Part shown: one piece after another, positions 10,500-19,052 of the stretch
Layout of the letters: every line of letters begins with the position of its first letter
Numbering within the stretch: position 1 is the first letter of the stretch
From: Gordonibacter massiliensis (ex Traore et al. 2017)
GTDB taxonomy: Bacteria > Actinomycetota > Coriobacteriia > Coriobacteriales > Eggerthellaceae
Assembly: GCA_900170005.1 (NCBI GenBank)
Contig: LT827128.1
Location: 1,792,167-1,856,166, forward strand
Direction: 5' to 3'
DNA length: 64,000 nt
Translations under genes and position numbers: made by a program
Notes under the pieces: generated by a model
What the model was told of the DNA's origin: nothing
The model's input: the letters and a program-made list of their open reading frames with translations, nothing else
Databases searched by the model: none

Positions 10500-10772
10500 C
10501 TATTCGGCCTTCTTCTTGGCCGCCGTGGTCTTCTTCGCGGTCGTGGTGGTCTTCTTGGGGGCCGGCTTCTCTTCCTCGACCTCTTCGATGACTTCCTCGT
10601 CCTCGTCCTCGGCTTCCTCGATGGCCTTGCCGCCGCCCATGCCCTCGCGCAGGTTCTTTACGGTCTTGCCGATGGCGCCGCCGAGCTTCGGAAGGTTCTT
10701 CGGCCCGAAGATCAGCAGGATGACTGCCAGGATGATCAGCAGCTCCGGCATGCCCATACCCAGGATTTTCAT
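10500..10772 (-). CDS. tatA: Sec-independent protein translocase subunit TatA/E
   Basis: Forms the pore-like oligomer of the twin-arginine translocation system. It has one N-terminal membrane helix (MPELLIILAVILLIFGPK), the conserved FGPKNLPKLGGAIGK hinge, an amphipathic helix, then an acidic tail ending in a Lys/Thr/Ala-rich stretch. Length 90 residues is typical. The start at 10772 has GGAGG eight bases upstream. TatC and TatB are not in this window. A likely substrate, the Tat-signal flavoprotein at 40599-42236, is. Confidence 0.92.
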   Translation of the reverse strand: MKILGMGMPELLIILAVILLIFGPKNLPKLGGAIGKTVKNLREGMGGGKAIEEAEDEDEEVIEEVEEEKPAPKKTTTTAKKTTAAKKKAE

Positions 10773-10856
10773 ACGTTCCTCCAAGCTTGTCATCCGGAGC
10801 GTCCGCGCAGGACGCACGCTCCGTCCACTCTAACCCCGTCAGAGTAGCACACACTA

Positions 10857-10894
10857 TGCAAAAAAGGGATGCTCCTTGAAAGTTACATCCCTTT
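10857..10894 (-). terminator. Terminator of tRNA-Pro
   Basis: On the minus strand AAAGGGATG and CATCCCTTT pair across a 14-base loop and run into TTTTTTG. It begins seven bases after the tRNA CCA end. Confidence 0.88.
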
Positions 10895-10900
10895 GGTTCC

Positions 10901-10977
10901 TGGTCGGGTTGACAGGATTTGAACCTGCGGCCTCTGCGTCCCGAACGCAGCGCTCTACCAAGCTGAGCCACAACCCG
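10901..10977 (-). tRNA. tRNA-Pro, anticodon CGG, CCA encoded
   Basis: The minus strand reads CGGGTTGTGGCTCAGC, then the D loop GG pair, an anticodon arm CTGCG-TTCGGGA-CGCAG, the T arm GCAGG-TTCAAAT-CCTGT and the acceptor CAACCCG followed by A and CCA. All four stems pair. The anticodon CGG reads proline codon CCG, common in GC-rich genes. Confidence 0.96.
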
Positions 10978-11002
10978 TAAGCTGCTTGTTGCAGCGACGG
11001 AT

Positions 11003-11029
11003 ATGATAGCACAACCGCGGCGTTTGCAA
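11003..11029 (-). promoter_or_regulatory. Probable promoter of tRNA-Pro
   Basis: On the minus strand TTGCAA and TATCAT are 15 bases apart (TGTTGC would give 17), ending 25 bases before the tRNA 5' end. Confidence 0.55.
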
Positions 11030-11099
11030 CAGGAAATATGCCCACTTATGGTGAAGATTTGTATCGGCCCGACGCCTTCCGCGCCCGGCGGGGCAGGCT

Positions 11100-11537
11100 T
11101 TATGCGGGTTCCGACCGTGCGGCGGCGCGCTCGCGCTCTTTCTCGGCCAGGCGCTCGAGCGACACGATCTTCGTGACCACCACGCCCTCGGACACCACGT
11201 CGCCCGCGTCGTCGGTGGCGACCACGTTCCAGAACTGCTTGCGTCCGCCCGCGCGCGAGGGCTCCTCGCGGTCGAGCTCGGCCACGGCATGCAGCGTTCC
11301 CTCTTGGGCGCTTTTGCGATGGCGCACGTGCACGTCCACGCCGAAGGGGCGCTCGCGGTCGAAATCGGCACGGCACCCGGCGCCCACGCTCGCGACCGTC
11401 TCCAAAAGCGCTATGGTGGCTCCCCCGTGCAGGAAGCCGAAGGGCTGGTGCAGATCGGGCGTGACGGGCATGGCCGCCTCCGCGCGCTCGGCACCCTCCG
11501 ACACCACCTCGATGCCCAACAAGTCCGTCAAAGCCAT
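11100..11537 (-). CDS. Hotdog-fold acyl-CoA thioesterase (PaaI/MenI-like)
   Basis: A 145-residue single hotdog domain. The motif HQPFGFLHGGATIALLETVAS has the HGG-x-E pattern of the PaaI / MenI / YbgC group of thioesterases, in which the acidic residue is catalytic. Such enzymes hydrolyse aromatic or other acyl-CoAs; in menaquinone producers one member hydrolyses 1,4-dihydroxy-2-naphthoyl-CoA. No men gene is nearby, so the substrate is not fixed by context. The ATG at 11537 follows AAGGAG. A minus-strand TATACT lies near 11672. Confidence is high for the fold and low for the substrate. Confidence 0.85.
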   Translation of the reverse strand: MALTDLLGIEVVSEGAERAEAAMPVTPDLHQPFGFLHGGATIALLETVASVGAGCRADFDRERPFGVDVHVRHRKSAQEGTLHAVAELDREEPSRAGGRKQFWNVVATDDAGDVVSEGVVVTKIVSLERLAEKERERAAARSEPA

Positions 11538-11749
11538 AGCACATCGCTCCTTTGCAAAAACATCGTGGGGTTCGCATTCCAGCGCGACCGGCGCGCGGCG
11601 CCGAACGGCCAGCGTTCGGGTGGTTTATCGCGGCGGACGGGCGGCAGCCCGCCCCCCCCTACCCTCTACATAGTATAGACGCAGTTGCCGCGAGCGGGCG
11701 ACGGTCAGAGATTCGAACCTGTCCGCAAGCGAGCCCACACGTCCTGAAG

Positions 11750-11782
11750 TGCCCCAAAAGGCGCCTGACCCCGTTTGGGGCA
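11750..11782. terminator. Stem-loop between the thioesterase and the GGDEF-EAL gene
   Basis: TGCCCCAAA pairs with TTTGGGGCA. Its arms resemble the stronger hairpins at 39434-39474 and 42334-42376 (TGCCC, A-run, G-run). The GGDEF-EAL gene ends on the minus strand at 11799, so this is placed as its terminator, but no T tract follows. Confidence 0.55.
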
Positions 11783-11798
11783 GGGGCGTTTCGGAACG

Positions 11799-14700
11799 TC
11801 AGCGGGTTCCGGCCAGCGTGCGGATGAGCTCCTTCACGGATTCGGGCACGACGGGCGGCACGGGGGCCGGCTTGCCCACCAGGTAGCCTTGGATGTAGTC
11901 CGCCTTGAGCTCGATGACGGCGCGCAGCTCTTCTTCCGTCTCGACGCCCTCGGCGATGACCCTGATGCCCCGGTCGTGCGCGTAGCCCACGAGGTTCCGC
12001 GCGATGTCCTGGTGGTCCTTCATGCGGTCGATGTTGCGCACGATGCCCATGTCCAGCTTGACGAAGTCCACGTGGTAATCCAAAAGCGAGGTCTCCCCGT
12101 TGTAGCCGCTGCCGAAGTCGTCGATGGCGAGCCGCGCGCCCCAGCGCCGCGCGAGGCCCTCCTTGTACAGCGCCATCTCGCGGCTGTACTCGCTTTCCGT
12201 GATCTCGATGACCAGGCGCTTGAGCAGGGGGCCGAACCGCTCCTGCAGCTCCACCTCGTCGTCGGAGGACAGGCGCTGCGTGGCAATGCTGTTCACGAAC
12301 AGCACGGCGTCGCCGGCGCAATCGTGCTGGGCGAAGGCGCCCAGGGCGCCGAAGAACGTGAGGTGCTCCACCCGGTAGAGCTTCGACTGGGAGCGCGCGA
12401 GCAGCAGCACGCGGTCCGGCGTCGCGATGGACGGCATCTGCGGCCGCATGAGCGCCTCGTAGGCCGCCGCCTCGCCCATGCGCGCGTCGACGATGGGCTG
12501 GAAGTGGTAGTCCACCAGGTTCTCGTCCAGCAGGTGGTTGAGGTCCTCCTTGTTGTTGAGGATGAACGCGCCCTGCTCGTGGCTCTTGGGATCGAAGCGC
12601 AGGAGCGCGCCCTTGCGGTGGCTCTTGGCCTCGTACATGGCGAAGTCGGCGTATTCGCGCAGGTGGGCGAAATCGACGGCGTCGTCGGGGTAGCACGCCA
12701 CGCCCACCGACGCGCGTACCTTGAGCACCGTGGCGTCAGGCGCCTCGAGCATGCTCGAATCGAGCGCGCCCATGAACGCGTCGAACAGGCGGTTCGCCTC
12801 CTCGGCGCTCTCGCAGCGATCCACGAACACGAGGAACTCGTCGCCCGAGATGCGGGCGCAAAAGCCCTCGCCCGCGAACGTGCGCTCGACGACGTCCGCC
12901 GCGGCCTTGATGTAATGGTCGCCCCAGTCGTGGCCGTAGGTGTCGTTGATGTACTTCAGGTTGTCCAAGTCCAGCATGAGCATGGCGCCGAACGCCGGAG
13001 GGTCGCACGCCAGCCGCTCGGTGACGGACTGTTCGAACGCGCGACGGTTCAGCAGGCCCGTCAGCACGTCGTGGTCGCGCTCGTGCTCGATGCGGCGGCG
13101 CGTGGCTATCTCGTCGGTCACGTCCTCCACCAAGCCGTAGATCCGCGTGCTGTCGGAGCTCGACACCGACACGATGCGCACCCAGCGGCGGCCGTCCCGG
13201 TCCGACGCGATCCAGCGGTTCTCGGACTCCTGCTCGTAGCCGGGCCGAAGCGATTCGAGCAGGTCCTTGAACGCGGCGAGCGGCATGGTGCCGCCCGCCC
13301 CGCCGTCGCCCTCGAGAGGGGCGGCGGGGGCGTCCGGCGGAAGCACGACGCCCATCGTGTCGAAGAAGCTATCGGTGTACGAAGCCGTGCGGGTTTCCAG
13401 GTTGCATTCGAACGCGGCGATGGAGCGGTCGGACAGCTTGAGGACCTGCGACAGGCGCGACGCCACCGAAACCACCTCGGCGTTCATGAGCTCGATGGCG
13501 TCCGAAAGCTCGTCGACCTCCACGATGCCGGTGGGCGTGAACGATATGGGCTGGTCGGGGCTGGCGGCACGCACCTCCTTCATAAGGTGGCGCAGGCGCG
13601 ACGACGACACCCGGGCCGTGAGCACGGCGATGACCACCCCGACGACGATGGAGGCGACGAACACCTTCACCAGACTGTCGGAAAGCAGGCGCGACGCCGA
13701 GAACAGGTCGTCCTCGCGCTCAAGCCCGACGAGGGCCCAATGCTCCGAGGCGAACGGCGACGTGCTGTTGTAGAGCTTGATCTCCGCGGCGCTCGCACCG
13801 GCCCGGGCGTCCGAGGACGCGCCGGAGGCCGCGTCCACCGTCATGCGCCCCTTGTCGTCGAGCGCCGCCGTGAACGAGCCTCCTTCCACGTAGAGGCTCT
13901 GCGATGCCCCCGTGGTCGCGAGCACGTCGTAGGTGCGCGGCTGTCCGGGCAGGGGCGAGGCGCCTTCATCGCGCGCGAAACCGCCCTCCTCGCCCGTTAC
14001 GGCGAGCAGGTAGGAACCGCCGCCCGACGTGCTGAGCTCGCCGTAGGGGAAGAAGGCGGTTATGCGGTCGAGTCGCACCACCACGCCCAGCACGCCCACA
14101 ACCTCGCCTGTCGCGCCCCTGATGGGCTTGCTGTAGGTGACGGACGGCGTACCCGCCCAACCGAGGTCCACGGGGCGGCCCCAGTAGCCCAGGTCGTTCA
14201 CGTCGGCGTCGGGGTACTGCTCGGCCGCGCGCAGCGGCTTGTAGTAGAACGAGCTTTGGGCCTCGCCCTCGGCGGCGATCGGGAACGTGGCCGACCACTG
14301 GCTGTCGAGCGCGATGCCCAGGCGCCGCGCCACGCTGATGGGGCAGGCCGCGAGCAGCAGATCCGACCCGTTCGACACGTCGACCTTGGGATTGGAGTCA
14401 CGGATGTAGAGGGCCGAGTGCCCGCCGTCTTCGGTTGCGTCCCCTTCGGCATTGGCGAGCACGAGGTACACGCCGTCCACCTCGGCGCGACGCGTGAACG
14501 ACAGAAGGTCGTCGGCCGACGCGTCGAGGATGTCCAGCGACAGGCTGGAGCCGGGGGTCGCGTCGGCCGCCGCGGAGCCGCTCGCCGCGAGTACGTTCGC
14601 CACACGAGAGCCCACGCTGTCGACGACCGCGTCGAAATCGGACCAGCGGAATATCATGTCGTTTTCCAGGTACCCGGCACGGCTCGCCACGCGCTCCGAG

Positions 14701-14870
14701 AACAGGTCGTAGGCGTCGACCTCCATCTGCTCGAGCGTCTGACTGCTCGCCAGCACGCCCACCGACACCAGGCCCTGGATGGCAAGGGCGATGCAGAAGG
14801 GCACCACGACCAGGACCTTGAACGTCAGTCCCCGCCGAACGCCGCGCGTTTTTCCGATCGCCGGAATCAT
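11799..14870 (-). CDS. Membrane receptor with extracellular sensor, GGDEF and EAL domains
   Basis: Predicted c-di-GMP signalling protein of 1023 residues. One membrane helix at about 17-40, a large extracellular region to about 385 resembling a double Cache sensor, and a second helix (VKVFVASIVVGVVIAVLT). Then a HAMP/PAS-like linker, a GGDEF-type domain whose signature is SGDEF near residue 675, and an EAL domain from about residue 804 (EALMR, FVNSIA, EITES, IDDFGSGY, VKLD, AEGVE, QGYL). The EAL metal and catalytic residues appear intact, so phosphodiesterase activity is likely. The cyclase has Ser for the first Gly and may be weak or regulatory. Its start is 48 bases after the stop of a solute-binding lipoprotein gene, which may supply its ligand. 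Confidence 0.9.
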   Translation of the reverse strand: MIPAIGKTRGVRRGLTFKVLVVVPFCIALAIQGLVSVGVLASSQTLEQMEVDAYDLFSERVASRAGYLENDMIFRWSDFDAVVDSVGSRVANVLAASGSAAADATPGSSLSLDILDASADDLLSFTRRAEVDGVYLVLANAEGDATEDGGHSALYIRDSNPKVDVSNGSDLLLAACPISVARRLGIALDSQWSATFPIAAEGEAQSSFYYKPLRAAEQYPDADVNDLGYWGRPVDLGWAGTPSVTYSKPIRGATGEVVGVLGVVVRLDRITAFFPYGELSTSGGGSYLLAVTGEEGGFARDEGASPLPGQPRTYDVLATTGASQSLYVEGGSFTAALDDKGRMTVDAASGASSDARAGASAAEIKLYNSTSPFASEHWALVGLEREDDLFSASRLLSDSLVKVFVASIVVGVVIAVLTARVSSSRLRHLMKEVRAASPDQPISFTPTGIVEVDELSDAIELMNAEVVSVASRLSQVLKLSDRSIAAFECNLETRTASYTDSFFDTMGVVLPPDAPAAPLEGDGGAGGTMPLAAFKDLLESLRPGYEQESENRWIASDRDGRRWVRIVSVSSSDSTRIYGLVEDVTDEIATRRRIEHERDHDVLTGLLNRRAFEQSVTERLACDPPAFGAMLMLDLDNLKYINDTYGHDWGDHYIKAAADVVERTFAGEGFCARISGDEFLVFVDRCESAEEANRLFDAFMGALDSSMLEAPDATVLKVRASVGVACYPDDAVDFAHLREYADFAMYEAKSHRKGALLRFDPKSHEQGAFILNNKEDLNHLLDENLVDYHFQPIVDARMGEAAAYEALMRPQMPSIATPDRVLLLARSQSKLYRVEHLTFFGALGAFAQHDCAGDAVLFVNSIATQRLSSDDEVELQERFGPLLKRLVIEITESEYSREMALYKEGLARRWGARLAIDDFGSGYNGETSLLDYHVDFVKLDMGIVRNIDRMKDHQDIARNLVGYAHDRGIRVIAEGVETEEELRAVIELKADYIQGYLVGKPAPVPPVVPESVKELIRTLAGTR

Positions 14871-14918
14871 TCCCTCGTCGCTCTTCCTTCCCCGCCCTCC
14901 CTGCGAAGGCGATGCACG

Positions 14919-16397
14919 TTAGGCGATGACCGCCTCAAGCTGCGCGGTGAAATCGGCGAGCCACGCGTCGAACACGGCGTCCTCGAGGTACGGGGCCACG
15001 GCGTCGGCCGGCTTCGCACCGGCCGCGACGGCCGCCGCCACGGCGGCGCGATCGGCCACGGCCTTGTCGGAAAGCGACTTCTCCAGCACGACGCGCGCCT
15101 CGACGCCGCCCTTGAACGGCGGATTGGCGTACACGCCCGCCTCGATGGTGTCGAGCGTGGCCGGCAGGTTGACCAGGTAGTTCTCCGACGTTCCCTCCAC
15201 GGCCTTCGCCGCCGTCTCCAGGTTGTCGAGCGTGAGCGCGTCCTTCTTCACGGGCACGTAGCCGGCGCTGATGGAGAAGGCGGTGTTCTGCTCTTTGTCG
15301 GTGAACCACTTCAGGAACTCGACGCAGGCGGTCTCCTTGCGCTCGTCGGATTTCGTCACCACGAAGCCGGCACCCTGCTGCGGCGAGCACGGTTTGCCGT
15401 TCTTGAACGTGGGGTTGGACAGGGCGGCCAGCTCGATGGGATAGCTCGTGGCGTCGTCGACCGTGACGGTCTTCGGGAAGTACACCACCGACGAGGACGA
15501 TCCCACGTAGCAGACGAGGTTGCCCGTCTTCACGGCGTCGGAGCGGAACTTGCCCTCGGCGGAGAACCAGCCCTGCACCATGGGCACGTAGTAGTTGTCC
15601 CAGAGCGTCTTCATGGTGGCGCGGTCGAGGTTGAGGCTGCACGTGCCGTTCTCGATGTCGAACACGTCGTGCCCCAGCTGCCGCGAGCCGCAGACGAAGT
15701 AGTTCGCCATGGCGTCTCGGCCGAAGAACGGGCTGCCGTCGCCCTCCACGTCCGGCGTCTGCGCGTCGGTCCACTCGTAATAGCGCTGGGCCACGGTCGT
15801 GACGCCCTCGATGGTGGAGAGCTCGTCGAGCGACGAGCCCGTGGCGTCGGCGAACTTCTGCCAGTCGGTCAGGTTGATCTGCAGCGTCTCGGTGGACTTG
15901 CCCACCGGGAACACCTTCAGGCCGCCGTTGCCGTTGATGTCGCCCTCGGCCATGAAGTCGTCCACGTACTGGGCCTTCTCCTCGTCGGTCAGGTATCCCG
16001 AAAGGTCGGCCACGCGGCCGAACCCGTCGATGACCGACGCGGTGTCGGAATAGGAGAGGAACGCGTCGGGCATGGCCGCCGAGCCCACGAGCTCCTGCGC
16101 GGAATCCGTCACGGCGGCGGCGAGGTCGTTCACGCCGCCTTGGCTGGAGCTGGTGACCACGACGCCCACGTCCTTGCCGCGACCCGCGTTGAACTCCTTG
16201 ACGAGCTCTTCGAACGCCTGCTGCTGCGTGCCGTTGTAGTAGGTCCACAGCTCCACCTGAACGGGATCGGACGGGTCGAGCACGGAAGCCTTGCCCGCGC
16301 CGGACGAAGCCCCTTGCCCGCTGGCGCAGCCGGCGCAAGCCAAAACACCCGCCAGCGCGAACGCCATCGCGGCGCCGATCATCCCTCTACGTTTCAT
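14919..16397 (-). CDS. Extracellular solute-binding lipoprotein (family 1 type), no transporter nearby
   Basis: A 492-residue secreted binding protein. The N-terminus MKRRGMIGAAMAFALAGVLA leads into a lipobox-like CAGC (Cys near residue 24), then a Ser/Gly linker. The mature part, opening VELWTYYNGTQQQAFEELV, matches carbohydrate-type ABC binding proteins. GGGGGA precedes the ATG at 16397. No permease or ATPase gene adjoins it; the next gene 48 bases downstream is the GGDEF-EAL receptor. I therefore infer a sensing rather than a transport role. The ligand is unknown. Start alternatives further upstream would add an Arg-rich segment with no ribosome site. Confidence 0.88.
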   Translation of the reverse strand: MKRRGMIGAAMAFALAGVLACAGCASGQGASSGAGKASVLDPSDPVQVELWTYYNGTQQQAFEELVKEFNAGRGKDVGVVVTSSSQGGVNDLAAAVTDSAQELVGSAAMPDAFLSYSDTASVIDGFGRVADLSGYLTDEEKAQYVDDFMAEGDINGNGGLKVFPVGKSTETLQINLTDWQKFADATGSSLDELSTIEGVTTVAQRYYEWTDAQTPDVEGDGSPFFGRDAMANYFVCGSRQLGHDVFDIENGTCSLNLDRATMKTLWDNYYVPMVQGWFSAEGKFRSDAVKTGNLVCYVGSSSSVVYFPKTVTVDDATSYPIELAALSNPTFKNGKPCSPQQGAGFVVTKSDERKETACVEFLKWFTDKEQNTAFSISAGYVPVKKDALTLDNLETAAKAVEGTSENYLVNLPATLDTIEAGVYANPPFKGGVEARVVLEKSLSDKAVADRAAVAAAVAAGAKPADAVAPYLEDAVFDAWLADFTAQLEAVIA

Positions 16398-16455
16398 ACG
16401 TCCCCCGTTCTGCAAGCGGACCCTGCGTCCGGTTGTAATGTTACCATCCAGCCAT

Positions 16456-16461
16456 TCTATA
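16456..16461 (-). promoter_or_regulatory. Extended -10 promoter of the binding-protein / GGDEF-EAL operon
   Basis: The minus strand reads TGCTATAGA, an extended -10 form, 58 bases upstream of the start codon. No clear -35. Confidence 0.5.
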
Positions 16462-16545
16462 GCATGATAACCGTCCCCGTACCATAAACCCTTGATTGAC
16501 GCTGTTTTTAGGGGCCGACGTGCAGGGACGTGCGGCGCAGCGTCC

Positions 16546-17853
16546 TCAGTGCTCGCCCGGGCCTCCCGAACCGTGCGGCGACCGGGGAACCGGCCCTTGG
16601 GACGTGCGCGCGGAAGAGCCCGCAACCGGCTCGACGGGCTCGGCCGAAGGGCCGCCTTGCGCGTCGCCGGCGCGCCCGGGCGCATCCTCGGAGCGGGGCG
16701 GGCGCACGGGCTCCCCGGCGGGCACAGGGCGCGGATCCGCCGCGACGATCGGCCGTGCGTCGCGCGCCTTGGCCTCGTCCAGGCGCTTCGCCTGCTGCTC
16801 GACGTTGCGCATGCGGTCGCGCTTGGCGGAGGCCCGCACGGTCTTCTTCGCCTCGTGCTTGAACGTCTTCGTCGTTTGAATGAGGATGGCCCCTATGAGG
16901 AACGGCATCCAGAACACGATGCCGCGGTACACGAGCGCGATGGACAGGCCCGCCGCGCCGGACACGCCGAACGACGTGAACGCCACCACGACGGCCGCCT
17001 CGACCACGCCCACGCCCTGCGGCGTGATGGATATCATGGCGAACAGGGTGGCCACCACGTAGCCGCAGATGAGGGACTCGGGCACCGTGACGCCGAAACC
17101 CAGGCCCACGAGCGAGAAACAGGCGAGCTCGCACAGGGAGGCCACGATGGAGCACCCGAACGTCTTGGCCGTGGCCTTCGGGTTGTGCGCGATGAGGCCG
17201 GCCGCGTCGGAGAACGAGCCCACCGCGCGCTCCACCCACGGGTCGAGCGGGGCCTTCTTGAAGCGCGCGCGGACGCGGTCCACCAGCCGCTCGATGGGGC
17301 GCAGGGCGCGCAGCACGAGCGCGGGCCGCTTGCGTCCCAGCACCAGGATGAGCACCATGACGCTCACCAGCGCGATGACCAGCAGCCCCAGCAAGAACCA
17401 CAGCGGCGACAGCCCCACGGTGAGCGCGAGGATGGCGAAGCCGATGAGCATGATGGTGGCGAAGCCCGAGTCCACGGTGATCTGCATGAGCAAAGCCGCG
17501 CTCGTGGCGCGCCCCGGCGCGATGCCCCGGCGCCGCGCGTCGTCCACGACGAGCGTGGTGCCGGCCAGGTTCAGCGAGGGGGCGATGGTGTTCATGAAGA
17601 ACGTGCCGAACACGAGCGGCAACGTGGAGCGCGGGTCCATGCGCTCGTCCACGGCCTCGAACGCGAACGAGTAGGCGAAGCTCTGCGAGAAGTACTTGCC
17701 CAGCTGCGTGCACAAAGCCGCGATGAGCGGGATGGCCGCGCCCTTCTTCATGGTCTCCACGAGCTCGACCAGCTGGTCGCCGCGCAGCAGCACCACGGCG
17801 AGCACGATGACGATGACGAGCCCGATGAGCAGGTTGCGCACGTTGAGCTTCAC
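16546..17853 (-). CDS. Lysylphosphatidylglycerol-synthase-type membrane protein (flippase-like), paralogue 1
   Basis: A 435-residue integral membrane protein of the LPG_synthase_TM / AglD-like family (MprF membrane half), with about seven to eight helices. Family signatures: FMNTIAPSLNLAGTTLVVDD in the first half, ITPQGVGVVEAAVVVAF and ALVYRGIVFWMPFLIGA in the second. It has no aminoacyltransferase domain; the last 100 residues are a Lys/Arg- then Pro-rich cytoplasmic tail. The GTG at 17853 has a GGGGTGGG ribosome site; the only in-frame start further up is a TTG at 17919 that overlaps the previous gene. Last gene of an operon with an ATP-grasp protein and a second paralogue. Confidence 0.88.
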   Translation of the reverse strand: MKLNVRNLLIGLVIVIVLAVVLLRGDQLVELVETMKKGAAIPLIAALCTQLGKYFSQSFAYSFAFEAVDERMDPRSTLPLVFGTFFMNTIAPSLNLAGTTLVVDDARRRGIAPGRATSAALLMQITVDSGFATIMLIGFAILALTVGLSPLWFLLGLLVIALVSVMVLILVLGRKRPALVLRALRPIERLVDRVRARFKKAPLDPWVERAVGSFSDAAGLIAHNPKATAKTFGCSIVASLCELACFSLVGLGFGVTVPESLICGYVVATLFAMISITPQGVGVVEAAVVVAFTSFGVSGAAGLSIALVYRGIVFWMPFLIGAILIQTTKTFKHEAKKTVRASAKRDRMRNVEQQAKRLDEAKARDARPIVAADPRPVPAGEPVRPPRSEDAPGRAGDAQGGPSAEPVEPVAGSSARTSQGPVPRSPHGSGGPGEH

Positions 17854-17900
17854 CGGCCCACCCCGTTTCGTTCCATCGGTCGCGCCCGCCTCCCCCGCCG

Positions 17901-19052
17901 TTAGCGGAGGAACTCCCAAAGGTCGGTGCCCTGCAAGAAGCGCAGTTCGTCGGCCGTTTCGGCGTCGGTCTCCAAGAACAGGAAGCCGTAGTTGCCGATG
18001 CGCTTCACGTCGAAGGGGCGCAGCTCGAGCACATGGGAGAAGCGGGCGCGCAGCGCGTCGTAGTCAAAGCGCTCGTCGCCCGTGACGCCCGCCGGCGGGT
18101 TCAGCAGCGACATGGTGTAGACCTTGTCCTCCTTGCCGGAGAACGCGGCGCCGAAATCGGGCTGGGTTCCCTCGAGGAACGCCTCGTAGGTGCGGTAGCC
18201 GTAGGCGTAGTAGCTCACGTCCGTGCCGCCCAGGCCCGCGAAGCGCAGCGGGTTGAACTCGATGGGGCACACGTGCCCGTCATCGACGCGCACCTCCACG
18301 TGCACGGGGAAGTTGCGCGCGCCCACGAGCGCGTTCACGCGGTCGAGCCAGGTGACGAACGTGCGGGCGTTGTCGCGCACGATGGCGGCGCTCGTCACGT
18401 ACATGCGATCGCTCGTGTCCTCGGCCGAGGCGAAGTCGTGGCGCAGCACGTTCAGGATGTGCGCCCGGCCCTGCTCGTCGAAGTAGGCGTCGAGGGCGTA
18501 CTCGGTGCCGTCCACGTAGCCTTCCAGGATGAACGAGCCGGAGCCGATGACGCTCTCCGGGTACATCTCGTGCCAGCTGGAGGCGTTCTTCTGGATGTCG
18601 GCCAAGGCGCGCTCCCAGTCCTCGCGGCCTTGGATGGCGTACACGCCCACGCTGCAGAAGCCCACGGAGGGCTTGAGCACGAACGGCACGGGCAAGCGAC
18701 CGAAATCGAGCTTGAACAGCTCGTCGATGGAGCACGTCTTGAAGAACAGGTCGGGATCGAGCCCCGCCAACGCGCGGCGCATGGCCGCCTTGTCCTTGAA
18801 CAGGTCGATGGCGCGGGCGAGCGGCGCGTTGGCCGTGTTGTCCACGATCCACGCCAGCGCGTTCTCGGAGTTCGTGTACACGCGCTCGCCTTCGTCGATA
18901 CGGCGGGTGGCCTCGTCCTCGTCCACGAGGTTGAGGCGGCGGCCGCCCTCGGCCAGCGCGCGGCCTACGGCGTTGCCCAGCACGGGATGCTGCGACTGCT
19001 CGAGCCAGTCGATCAGGGGTTCGGATACGTACGGCTCGTCGAGCACTATCAT
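17901..19052 (-). CDS. ATP-grasp superfamily ligase of unknown substrate
   Basis: A 383-residue cytoplasmic protein with ATP-grasp features. The nucleotide-binding strand is PFVLKPSVGFCSVGVYAI, the metal-binding Glu and Asn are in HVCPIEFNPLRFAGLG, and ILEGYVDGTEYALDAYFD is also typical. ATP-grasp enzymes join a carboxylate to an amine, thiol or similar nucleophile through an acyl-phosphate. Position is informative: it overlaps the upstream flippase-like gene by four bases (ATGA) and the second one follows 47 bases later. I infer that it modifies or builds a molecule that these membrane proteins move or attach to lipid. It is not a purine or peptidoglycan ATP-grasp enzyme by its motifs. Confidence 0.82.
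   Translation of the reverse strand: MIVLDEPYVSEPLIDWLEQSQHPVLGNAVGRALAEGGRRLNLVDEDEATRRIDEGERVYTNSENALAWIVDNTANAPLARAIDLFKDKAAMRRALAGLDPDLFFKTCSIDELFKLDFGRLPVPFVLKPSVGFCSVGVYAIQGREDWERALADIQKNASSWHEMYPESVIGSGSFILEGYVDGTEYALDAYFDEQGRAHILNVLRHDFASAEDTSDRMYVTSAAIVRDNARTFVTWLDRVNALVGARNFPVHVEVRVDDGHVCPIEFNPLRFAGLGGTDVSYYAYGYRTYEAFLEGTQPDFGAAFSGKEDKVYTMSLLNPPAGVTGDERFDYDALRARFSHVLELRPFDVKRIGNYGFLFLETDAETADELRFLQGTDLWEFLR

Noticed and set aside
11700..11730. tRNA T-arm-like string (GGTTCGAATCTC on the minus strand)
   Set aside because: No anticodon arm, D arm or acceptor partner can be found within 90 bases; at best a relic.
11775..16487. A plus-strand frame of about 1,570 codons across the GGDEF-EAL and binding-protein genes
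   Set aside because: Shadow of the two minus-strand genes; composition is of the antisense type and there is no ribosome site or motif.
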